Assembly (NCBI RefSeq): GCF_036227225.1
Contig: NZ_CP109444.1
Location: 4,073,501-4,137,500 of the forward strand
From: Streptomyces sp. NBC_01478
GTDB taxonomy: Bacteria > Actinomycetota > Actinomycetes > Streptomycetales > Streptomycetaceae
Direction of reading: 5' to 3'
Length of the DNA: 64,000 nucleotides
Part shown: one piece after another, positions 8,558 through 15,979 of the stretch
Layout of the letters: every line of letters begins with the position of its first letter
Position numbering within the stretch: the stretch's first letter is position 1
Notes under the pieces: model-generated
Seen by the model: the letters and a program-made list of their open reading frames with translations, nothing else
The model's database searches: none
Told to the model about the DNA's origin: nothing
Position numbers and translations under genes: made by a program

Positions 8558-8967
8558 CCTCCGCGTTTCCCCCGGCGGTGGTCGAGTCTTGAGCGGAAAA
8601 GCGAAAATTCCTTCTGAGCTGGGAAGATGAGGCTTGACTGAGGTCTCCGCCATCACAGCAGGAAGGCACTTTCTGCATGCACCCTGCCCGGTCGCGTCCC
8701 AAGCTCGTCATGTCGGCCGACGGTCACGGAGCAGTCAGCCACGCCGGATCCCGCTTGCTGGCCGACCTCTCCGAAGCCACTGGCCTGACCAGTGTCTTCT
8801 CAGACGCACTACGTCAGCTGCGACCGCCTGCGAGCGGGCACGGCCCAGGCCGCATCGCGGTCGATCTCGCGGTGGTCATGCTCGCCGACGGCGGCGAGGC
8901 GATAGCGGACCTGGCCCTGCTACGCGACCCGCCGAAGGCGTTCGGCCCCGTCGCCTCCACCCCGACC
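8558..8967 (+). mobile_element. IS1380-family element, 5' fragment (copy 1)
   Basis: This block repeats the left part of the full element at 14253-15934. From about 8574 to 8967 (about 394 bp) I see no difference from 14271-14664. The extreme left end differs: after CCTCCGCGTTTC this copy reads CCCCGGCGG and lacks 2 bases relative to copy 2. It abuts CTAG at 8554-8557 (the bla stop). The match ends at 8967; no right end is present, so it cannot be mobile by itself. Confidence 0.9.
8677..8967 (+). pseudogene. IS1380 transposase, N-terminal fragment
   Basis: The first 97 codons, starting MHPARSRPKLVMSADGHGAV and ending GPVASTPT, are identical to copy 2. The frame then continues into unrelated sequence to 9171. 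It lacks almost all of the catalytic domain, so it is non-functional. Confidence 0.85.
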
Positions 8968-9307
8968 CGCGGTCGCGGTCCCAACGCCTGCTCGGGCCCT
9001 CTCCTCGGGGATGCGTATGACCGGGGGTCGACCGGGAACGCTGTGACTGCGAGCGATGCCCGGGCAAAGTACGTACTCGGAGCGCCGAGACCCAAGCCGC
9101 AGTCAGGAAGCCGACGGCAAGCGTCCTCGCCAGCCATAATGGGCCGGAGAACGCGCCGACGCAGGCGCTGACAGCCGGACACACTTGAATCAATTGCAAG
9201 ACGAACGACACGCGGTCCAGGCCGTTGGGCTTGCGCGCGTTGTCTGGTTCGCGGACAGAGCGTCCGGCGTGCGTGTGGCGCCGACCGTGACGGTTCAGCG
9301 TGAACAT
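8876..9307 (-). CDS. Possible small two-helix membrane protein, 3' end replaced by IS sequence
   Basis: A minus-strand frame starts MFTLNRHGRRHTHAGRSVRE at ATG 9307 with GGAGAGGG at 9313-9320, 5 bases upstream: a good ribosome binding site. Two hydrophobic stretches follow (VSFVLQLIQVCPAVSACVGAF and LWLARTLAVGFLTAAWVSAL). Third codon positions in the first part are mostly G or C. The frame crosses position 8967 into the IS1380 fragment and stops at 8876, so the original C terminus is gone. It is divergent from the XRE gene. No family is recognised, and it could be a chance frame. Confidence 0.3.
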   Translation of the reverse strand: MFTLNRHGRRHTHAGRSVREPDNARKPNGLDRVSFVLQLIQVCPAVSACVGAFSGPLWLARTLAVGFLTAAWVSALRVRTLPGHRSQSQRSRSTPGHTHPRGEGPSRRWDRDRGSGWRRRGRTPSAGRVAGPGPLSPRRRRRA

Positions 9308-9409
9308 GGCATCCCTCTCCATGGTCTGTACTCGTTACCGCCGATGCTGAGCCGCCGGCATGCGACCGACCAGGGTGGAACCGCCGATGCCCGTTGATCG
9401 TGCAGCCTG

Positions 9410-9426
9410 TGCACGCGGTGCGTGCA
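9410..9426. promoter_or_regulatory. Inverted repeat upstream of XRE regulator
   Basis: TGCACGC, 3 bases, GCGTGCA: perfect 7-bp arms. It lies 76 bases before the XRE start and about 100 bases before the divergent small ORF, a position suited to an operator. Function is inferred from position only. Confidence 0.4.
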
Positions 9427-9467
9427 AAACCTCGGCTCGCATCGACACGCCCACGGCGTAGCAGTAG

Positions 9468-9484
9468 CGTGACGATCAGTCACG
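9468..9484. promoter_or_regulatory. Inverted repeat just before the XRE ribosome binding site
   Basis: CGTGAC, 5 bases, GTCACG: perfect 6-bp arms, ending 4 bases before the GGGAGGGG ribosome binding site of the XRE gene. It is a candidate autoregulatory operator; inferred from position. Confidence 0.4.
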
Positions 9485-9501
9485 AGCCGGGAGGGGATGG
9501 G

Positions 9502-10956
9502 ATGGGAGCGAAACACGGCTGGTCGTGCGGGCGTCAACTAAGCCGCAGGATCGAGGCGGACGGCGGCACAAAGGCACAGGCGGCGACGGCGATCCACGAG
9601 CACTGCCGCGTCTCGCTGCTGCGGGCGCACCGCGCCGCCCACGGGCTCACGCTCGCCAATGCGGCGGAATGCGTACGCGGCATACTGCGCGAGTGGGACA
9701 CGCCTGCGGAAGGGCTGGCCCATCAGCAGATCTCGCGCTGGGAGAACGGCCTTGACACACCCTCTCCGCACTACCTCAAGGCATTGTGCTACCTCTACCA
9801 GACCCGGCCGGATCGGCTCGGGTTCGGTTACGACTTCTCCGCAGAACAGGAGCGGATCCGTGACGGTCCAGCACACCGGGCCCCTCTCACCATCGATCAA
9901 GGCGTTCGCGACATGAGGCGGCGGCCGCTCCTCCAAAGCGGGGTGAGCGGTCTTCTTGCGCTCGCCAGTTCCCACGGTTTGCCGCATGCTGGCGTGCCCC
10001 AGTCATGGTCCGCGCGGGACCCAAGGGCTTCCCTCGCAGAGCTCGAGGAGAGCGCCGAGCGCACTGGTTACTTGCTCTACAGTGCCGCACCGGCCGACTT
10101 CGTGCCCATGTGCATGCTGAACATGGCAGCTGTCCAGGGACTGCTGCTGCGTAAGCCAACGCTCGACGCGCAGCGTCGGCTCTATCGTCTCATCGCGCGC
10201 AACGCCGGATACATCGGCATCCGGGTGACCGACGTGTCCGCGATGCCGGACACGTTCAACTGGTTCCGGATCGCCGACCACGCGGCGCGGCAGGCCGAGG
10301 ATAAGAGCCTGCAGGCATGGATCTTCGCGCACTGGTCGGACGCCTACGGCTGCTTCCACCACGCCCTTCCACTCGGTCTCCAACCGGCACGAGCAGCCCA
10401 GTCTCTAGGGCTGGCCGGGGCGCGCAGCGCCTCGGTCTACGGCTACCTGGCCGAGGCGGGGATCCAAGCACGGCTCGGCCGACGCCGCGAAGCCCTCGAC
10501 GCGGTGCGGCGCGCCGACGCCATGTTCGCGGCGCTGCCCGCAGCCGCGACGGTCGAGGACGGCACCAAGATCTCTGAATACTTCCTGCGCTGGCACGAGT
10601 CCAACGCGCTGAGCGTGGTCGGCGAGGACAAACTGGCCCGCGAGATGCGGGCGGTGGCGCTGGCCCATCCCTTCGCCGGCCAGGATCTGGCCGGGCGCGC
10701 CCTGCTGGAACTCGATCAGGCGGCCGCACTGGTCCGGTCGAACGACGTCGACGCGGCCTGCAATCAGATCATGGAGACCTGGTACGAGCTGCCGGCGGAG
10801 TACCGGTCCGGCCAAGTGCCGAGGCGGATCACTCAAATCGTCGACCGCATGTCCTCGCTCCAGGCGACGAACAGCTCGGTGCGGGCTCTGTCCGACTACC
10901 TCCAGTCAGTGGACGTTCGGCCCGCAAGGGCCAAGGGCACCGACTCGGCGACATAG
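9502..10956 (+). CDS. XRE-family regulator with long helical (TPR-like) C terminus
   Basis: A 484-residue protein starting MGAKHGWSCGRQLSRRIEAD. ATG 9502 is chosen because GGGAGGGG (9489-9496) lies 5 bases upstream. Residues about 38-105 form a Cro/C1-type helix-turn-helix: LLRAHRAAHGLTLANAAECV, then HQQISRWENGLDTPSPHYLK. The remaining about 350 residues are alpha-helical with TPR-like spacing, a layout common in Streptomyces regulators that sense small ligands or peptides. It is the first gene of the cassette, 50 bases before the methyltransferase, and two inverted repeats lie in its leader. It probably controls the cassette and itself. The ligand is unknown. Confidence 0.8.
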   Translation: MGAKHGWSCGRQLSRRIEADGGTKAQAATAIHEHCRVSLLRAHRAAHGLTLANAAECVRGILREWDTPAEGLAHQQISRWENGLDTPSPHYLKALCYLYQTRPDRLGFGYDFSAEQERIRDGPAHRAPLTIDQGVRDMRRRPLLQSGVSGLLALASSHGLPHAGVPQSWSARDPRASLAELEESAERTGYLLYSAAPADFVPMCMLNMAAVQGLLLRKPTLDAQRRLYRLIARNAGYIGIRVTDVSAMPDTFNWFRIADHAARQAEDKSLQAWIFAHWSDAYGCFHHALPLGLQPARAAQSLGLAGARSASVYGYLAEAGIQARLGRRREALDAVRRADAMFAALPAAATVEDGTKISEYFLRWHESNALSVVGEDKLAREMRAVALAHPFAGQDLAGRALLELDQAAALVRSNDVDAACNQIMETWYELPAEYRSGQVPRRITQIVDRMSSLQATNSSVRALSDYLQSVDVRPARAKGTDSAT

Positions 10957-11006
10957 CTCGAGGCGAGGGCTCCGACTGCTCGTTCCGAGACAGAAAGGGC
11001 GAAGGC

Positions 11007-12008
11007 ATGGAAAAACAGCGGAGAGCGCTGATCTCAGAGCGGAGGCGCGCGGAGCGGGCCCGGGATCTTCAACCCTGCGTATACCAATGGCCGGAGAGCC
11101 TGGAAGCGTATCTGCCCGATCCGACGGAACCCGGCGACCGGTGGTATCAGGCGGGCAACGCTTCGAACCCGAGGACCACGCTGAAGATACTCGACGACCT
11201 GTGCCCCGCGGCCGACCTGCTGATCGACCCGCTCTGCGGGAGCGGCAGTTCGGCCTGGGCTGCGCGGCTGCGCGGCCTGCCGTTCTTCGGTATCGAGCTC
11301 GATCCCGTGCTCGCGTGTGTCTCCGTCGCGAAGGCGCGGGCGAGCGTGCGGGACGCCGAGCTGCTCGTTGAAGCCGGGCGAGTCGAGGGCACGGCGGAGC
11401 CGATCTGCTCGGCCCGAGCGCCCGACTCGCCCTCGCCAATAGCACTGTGCCTTGCGGTGACCGCCACTCTGAGCCAAGGCACGGAACACCCGACTCAGCC
11501 GTCGGTGATACTTGAGGATCTCGCCGTCAGCCCGTCGCCACACGAGCTCAACACGGTGGTGTGGGCCGACGCCACCGACGAGGGCGTCTGGGCCGACCTG
11601 TATGCGCAGCCCGGTCCGCTCGCCCAGGCGCGGCATGCCGTGATCTACGCCTCACCGCCCTTTGGCCTGCGCTCGCCTCGCCCGCGAGCTGGCCTCGGGC
11701 TCTACGGCGCCGCGGTCCGCACACTGACCGCAGCCGGCGTGGCGCACGCACTTAGCAGGCCGGCAGAGTTCCCGGCGTACGAGGAGATCGCGGCCTCAGT
11801 CGTCGGCAACGTGGCACGGCTGCTGCCCCGAGTGACCGTCGTCCTCGAACACGAACCGGCCGACGACGGTCAGGACGCTCGGCGCCTGACTGCGGAGAGG
11901 CTCCTCGCGGACCTGGGTCACCGGGTTGAACGGTTGCGCATCCTGGAGAGCGCTGTCCGCTCGGGGCGCGGAGCCTTCTCGCTGATCACGTGTGAGATCC
12001 AGCCATGA
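11007..12008 (+). CDS. N4/N6-type (DNA methylase-like) SAM methyltransferase, target unknown
   Basis: A 333-residue protein preceded by AGGGCGAAGG. It has a SAM-binding motif I DPLCGSGSSAWAARL (residues 74-88) with the acidic strand end FFGIELDP, and a motif IV-like ASPPFG (215-220), as in N4-cytosine/N6-adenine DNA methylases and related RNA or protein N-methylases. Motif I precedes motif IV, and no separate target-recognition domain or restriction partner is seen. Its stop overlaps the start of the PLP enzyme by 4 bases. It may therefore modify a small molecule or regulatory target of the cassette rather than act as a restriction-modification enzyme. The fold call is firm, the substrate is not. 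Confidence 0.7.
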   Translation: MEKQRRALISERRRAERARDLQPCVYQWPESLEAYLPDPTEPGDRWYQAGNASNPRTTLKILDDLCPAADLLIDPLCGSGSSAWAARLRGLPFFGIELDPVLACVSVAKARASVRDAELLVEAGRVEGTAEPICSARAPDSPSPIALCLAVTATLSQGTEHPTQPSVILEDLAVSPSPHELNTVVWADATDEGVWADLYAQPGPLAQARHAVIYASPPFGLRSPRPRAGLGLYGAAVRTLTAAGVAHALSRPAEFPAYEEIAASVVGNVARLLPRVTVVLEHEPADDGQDARRLTAERLLADLGHRVERLRILESAVRSGRGAFSLITCEIQP

Positions 12009-13168
12009 ACACTCCAACAGCGAGCACGCTGACTCAGCACGAGTGGCCCGCGCTCGCGCGCGATACGGTGAATCTGGCGGACGCTCATGCGCGCCACAGC
12101 CTCTCCACACAGTCCGTTCAGGGCTTGGCCGCGATACTCGAGGGCCTGCTCGCCAAGCAGGGGTCCAATTACTTCGAGGCCGAGGAGGCATTCCGCGCCG
12201 CGCTCTCGGGACACACCGGGCAGCAGTACGGAACGAATTCCTCGTTTCTCACCTACTCCGCTTCCATCGCCCTCGATGCCGCTGCAAAGCAGCTGCTCCC
12301 GCAACGTCGACCGATCGGGTTACTCACCCCAACCTTCGACAGCGTCCCCGCGCTCTTCCGCCGCAGCGGTCTGCACCTGACCCCCGTGCCGGAGCGGCGC
12401 GTACTTCCTGCTGTCGACCTCGACTACCTGGACGGTCTGAGCCTCGGCGCACTGATCGTGGTCGTGCCGAACAACCCGACCGGGACCGTGATGTTCCCCG
12501 ATCAGGTGATCGGCCTCCTGGGCTGGGCGGCACGGCGTGGCGTGACACTGGTCCTGGATCTCTCTTTCCGAATGTTCGACCCGGGTCTGCGGTTCGATGT
12601 GATCGAGTCTGCGGACGGCATCGGCGCGCAGGTGCTGACTGTCGACGACACTGGTAAGACCATTCCGCTCTACGACACGAAGCTCGGCGTCCTGAGCGCG
12701 TCGCGTACTCTGGCGCAGCAAACTGGCCGCATCTGCGGCGATATTCTGCTGAACCTGCCCGAACTCGACCTGCGGATGCTCGGCTACCTGTTCGGTCAGC
12801 AGGGCCCTGACGCCGAGGTGGCCCGTGCCTGCCGGATCGCGGCCGCGAACGGCGCTCTTCTCGCGGAACTGAGTGCGGGCGGCACACCGAGGTCGGCGGG
12901 CGGCGGCTTTCAGCCGACGGTGGCGTGGCTCCATTGCGACACCGGCCGCGACCACATCGTCGAGAGCTGCCGCCGTTCTGGCGTCGCTCTGCTGCCCGGG
13001 GACCGCTTCTTCTGGGACCGTTCGTGGCAGAGAAATCCCGGGAGTGAACGGATCCGGGTCCCCTTGCTGCGGGATGAGAAACTTTTTGAAGACGGCATGC
13101 GGACGGTCTTCAGCGCCGCCCGAGATGTGTGCTCGCGGGTGTCGATGCACGCGGACGGTGAACAGTGA
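12005..13168 (+). CDS. PLP-dependent enzyme resembling arginine oxidases MppP/Ind4/RohP
   Basis: A 387-residue fold type I aminotransferase-like protein. The N-terminal block VNLADAHARHSLSTQ and the later blocks TPTFDSVPALFRRSGLHLTP, VVPNNPTGTVM, LVLDLSFRMFD, LTVDDTGKTIPLYDTKLGVL and LPGDRFFWDRS follow, in order, what I remember of the O2- and PLP-dependent L-arginine oxidases MppP (enduracididine), Ind4 (indolmycin) and RohP. Expected PLP residues are present: Asn157 in NNPTG, Asp185, Schiff-base Lys218 and Arg351. These enzymes oxidise arginine to dehydro- or 4-hydroxy-2-oxo products. The gene overlaps both neighbours by 4 bases. An ordinary aminotransferase remains possible, but the DTGK lysine context and the N-terminal block favour the oxidase group. 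Confidence 0.7.
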   Translation: MNTPTASTLTQHEWPALARDTVNLADAHARHSLSTQSVQGLAAILEGLLAKQGSNYFEAEEAFRAALSGHTGQQYGTNSSFLTYSASIALDAAAKQLLPQRRPIGLLTPTFDSVPALFRRSGLHLTPVPERRVLPAVDLDYLDGLSLGALIVVVPNNPTGTVMFPDQVIGLLGWAARRGVTLVLDLSFRMFDPGLRFDVIESADGIGAQVLTVDDTGKTIPLYDTKLGVLSASRTLAQQTGRICGDILLNLPELDLRMLGYLFGQQGPDAEVARACRIAAANGALLAELSAGGTPRSAGGGFQPTVAWLHCDTGRDHIVESCRRSGVALLPGDRFFWDRSWQRNPGSERIRVPLLRDEKLFEDGMRTVFSAARDVCSRVSMHADGEQ

Positions 13169-14208
13169 CGAGCTCGACGCGAGTCATCCTGGTGACTGGG
13201 TCCTCGCTCGTCGGCGTCGAGGTCCTCGATCTGATCGCGTCGCGCGGTTTCACCACGCGACGGCTACGCAAGGACGTCATCACCGACGCCGAACTGCACG
13301 ATGCGCTCCGGGGTGCGTCGGGCTACCTCCTCGGCGGATACGAGGAGCCCAAGGCTGAGCACTTTGAGCGCGCCGCGCCGGTGCTCGAGACGGTCGCGTT
13401 CGTCGGAACCGACTATCAGGCTCTGATCCCCGGCTGGCAGCGCGCGCTCGAACTCGGTATCGCGCTCTCCAACGCCCCGGGGGCCAACGCCCAGTCTGTC
13501 GCCGAGTTCACCATGCTGCTGATACTCAGTTTGGCGCGGCCGCTGTTCGGCACGATCGCCCGACCGGGCGACGGCGACGCGGCGCTAGGGGAGATAGGGC
13601 CGGTCGGTCTGGAGGTGCGAGGCCGCACGCTCGGAATCATCGGGGCGGGCCGAATCGCCCATCAGGTGGCGCGGATCGCGGCGTCCGGTTTGGGAATGGA
13701 GGTGCTGTATACGGGGCGGCGGCGCAATGAAGATCTCGAGCGAACCGCGGCCGCCTCCTTCGTCGACAAGGCCGCGCTCCTGGAGCGCGCTGACGTGGTC
13801 TCCCTGCACCGTGCAGGTCCCGCGGAAGGGGAGGGTCCGGAGCTGACTGCGGCCGACCTCAGCCGTCTGCGGCACGGCGCGTTCCTGGTCAATACGGCGC
13901 ATCCGGACCTCATCGATGTCGACGCGCTGCTCAACGTGATCCGGTTGAACGGAGTCCGGGCCGCCAGCGACGGGCTACGGTTGACTCCGGCTTGGCGCAG
14001 GCTCATAGCGCTCGGCCCTGATCGGTTCCTGTGCATGCCCCAGCAGGGCTTTTTGACGGCCGAGGCCAACCTGCGCGCAGCGCAGCTCAGCGCGGAATCG
14101 GTGTGCGACGTCCTTGACGGCGGGAACTCGGCACTGGTCGTGAACCCCTGGTTTCGTCAGACACGGTCCGGGCTACCGAGTTACGGAGCTTTGCCTTCGA
14201 GCACATAG
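13165..14208 (+). CDS. D-2-hydroxyacid dehydrogenase-fold protein lacking the catalytic residues
   Basis: A 347-residue protein with a GTG start overlapping the PLP gene's stop (GTGA). The Rossmann segment VRGRTLGIIGAGRIAHQVAR (151-170) and the motif SLH identify the D-isomer 2-hydroxyacid dehydrogenase family. The family's catalytic Arg in NTARG is His here (NTAHPD, His246), the TPH histidine is Gln (MPQQG, Gln293), and the DVFEPEP glutamate motif is not recognisable. It can therefore hardly be a standard hydroxyacid dehydrogenase. Coupled to an Ind4-like oxidase it could be a ketone or imine reductase, as Ind5 is for Ind4 (from memory). That role is inference. Confidence 0.7.
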   Translation: MTSSTRVILVTGSSLVGVEVLDLIASRGFTTRRLRKDVITDAELHDALRGASGYLLGGYEEPKAEHFERAAPVLETVAFVGTDYQALIPGWQRALELGIALSNAPGANAQSVAEFTMLLILSLARPLFGTIARPGDGDAALGEIGPVGLEVRGRTLGIIGAGRIAHQVARIAASGLGMEVLYTGRRRNEDLERTAAASFVDKAALLERADVVSLHRAGPAEGEGPELTAADLSRLRHGAFLVNTAHPDLIDVDALLNVIRLNGVRAASDGLRLTPAWRRLIALGPDRFLCMPQQGFLTAEANLRAAQLSAESVCDVLDGGNSALVVNPWFRQTRSGLPSYGALPSST

Positions 14209-14252
14209 TGCCCGTCGCGGCTCAAGCCGAGGATGCGGCCCCCAGCGCCTAG

Positions 14253-15934
14253 CCTCCGCGTTTCACTTGCGGCGGTGGTCGAGTCTTGAGCGGAAAAGCG
14301 AAAATTCCTTCTGAGCTGGGAAGATGAGGCTTGACTGAGGTCTCCGCCATCACAGCAGGAAGGCACTTTCTGCATGCACCCTGCCCGGTCGCGTCCCAAG
14401 CTCGTCATGTCGGCCGACGGTCACGGAGCAGTCAGCCACGCCGGATCCCGCTTGCTGGCCGACCTCTCCGAAGCCACTGGCCTGACCAGTGTCTTCTCAG
14501 ACGCACTACGTCAGCTGCGACCGCCTGCGAGCGGGCACGGCCCAGGCCGCATCGCGGTCGATCTCGCGGTGGTCATGCTCGCCGACGGCGGCGAGGCGAT
14601 AGCGGACCTGGCCCTGCTACGCGACCCGCCGAAGGCGTTCGGCCCCGTCGCCTCCACCCCGACCGCATGGCGCCTGCTGGCCGGCATCGACCCATCCGCA
14701 CTCACCCACATGCGCTCGGCCAGGGCCACCGCCCGGGAGATCGCATGGCTGCAAGCTGTTGAGACCAGGGCAGGGATACCCGCAGCCCGCGCGGGTGGAC
14801 GCGACCTGCCGGACCTTGTCCTGGACCTCGACGCCACCCTGGTCACCTGCCACTCCGAAAGGGAGCAGGCAGCGGCGACCTACAAGCGCGGCTTCGGCTA
14901 CCACCCGCCGCTGTGCTTCCTGGACAACACCGGAGAAGCCCTGGCCGCAGTCCTCAGGCCCGGCAACACCGGTGCCAACACCGCCGCCGACCACACCACC
15001 GTCCTCGACCAGGCACTCGCCCAGATCCCCGACGCCCACCGCCACGACACACCCATCCTCATCCGCGCGGACAGCGCCGGAGAAGCGAAAGCGTTCCTAC
15101 ACCACCTACGCATCCCTGCACTCACGCGGGATCATCACCCACTTCTCCGTTGGATACGCCGTCGCCGAGCCCGTCCACCGCGCAATCCGAGCCCTACCCG
15201 AGCAGGCCTGGCATCCCCCACTCGAACAGGACGGCACGCTGCGCCAGGGCGCAGAAGTCGCCGATCTGACCGGCATGATCGACCTGGCCGACTACCCGGA
15301 CGGCACCCGGGTCATCGTCCGGCGTGAACGCCCGCACCTCGGTGCCCAGCTCTCACTGTTCGACCTAGACGAAGGCGTGCGCCACCAGGCCTTCCTCACC
15401 AACACCCCCCACGGGCAGGGCTCCGTGCAGCACCTGGAGGTCCGTCATCGCGCACACGCCCGCGTCGAAGACCGCATCCGCAACGCCAAGACCACCGGCT
15501 TCGGCCGCTTTCCCTCCCGCCACTTCCAAATCAACGCCGCCTGGCTCGAACTGGCACTGACCGGCGCCGACCTGCTCGCCTGGACTCAAACACTTCTACT
15601 GGAAGGCGAGTTGGCCGCCGCCGAGCCGAAGAAGCTCCGCTACCGGCTCCTGCACACCGCCGCCCGCATCACCGGCGGAGGCCGCCGCCTCTGCCTACGA
15701 ATCTCCGCCACCTGGCCCTGGCGAAATGAGCTGACCAGCGCATTCACCCGCCTTGCGGACCTGCCCCGGCCAGCCACCTGAACCGCAACAGTCCCTGCCC
15801 ACCCACTACCCGAGAAGCCCTGGAGCACCCGACCCGCGCGTCGGGCCCCTGTCATGCCCGACGGCGACAAACAACCGAACCCACCACCGCATCCCACTCA
15901 GACCGACTCAGCCACTCGAAGTGAAACAAGGGGG
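14253..15934 (+). mobile_element. IS1380-family element (copy 2), 1682 bp
   Basis: The ends are imperfect inverted repeats: left CCTCCGCGTTTCACTTGCGG; right, read inward, CCCCCTTGTTTCACTTCGAG. Both sides are flanked by CTAG (14249-14252 and 15935-15938), a 4-bp target duplication of the type expected for this family. Length is typical. The transposase is frameshifted, so this copy is probably immobile unless complemented. Confidence 0.88.
14374..15781 (+). pseudogene. IS1380-family transposase, frameshifted
   Basis: The first frame begins MHPARSRPKLVMSADGHGAV and carries LDLDATLVTCHSEREQAAAT, YKRGFGYHPPLCFLDNTGEA and ILIRADSAGEAKAFLHHLR (DDE-type core). Near 15105 the homology moves to the next frame (+1), reading ASLHSRGIITHFSVGYAV and on to RNAKTTGFGRFPSRHFQINA, ending RLADLPRPAT at 15781. 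IS1380 transposases are normally one frame of about 460-470 residues, which the joined product would match. A single-base change has probably inactivated it; a sequencing error cannot be excluded. Confidence 0.85.
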
Positions 15935-15979
15935 CTAGTACGGCACATACCACCGCCGGCGCGGCAAGTACCGTCTCTA

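Noticed and set aside
14181..14252. Minus-strand frame ending GRILGLSRDGHYVLEGKAP next to IS1380 copy 2, looking like the C terminus of a gene split by the IS
   Set aside because: The other flank (15939-15975) joined in frame gives only PAVVCAVLG and no recognisable protein; too short to support a split gene.
14374..15781. Programmed frameshifting of the IS1380 transposase
   Set aside because: No slippery sequence is visible near 15105, the shift is +1, and the family normally uses a single frame; mutation is simpler.
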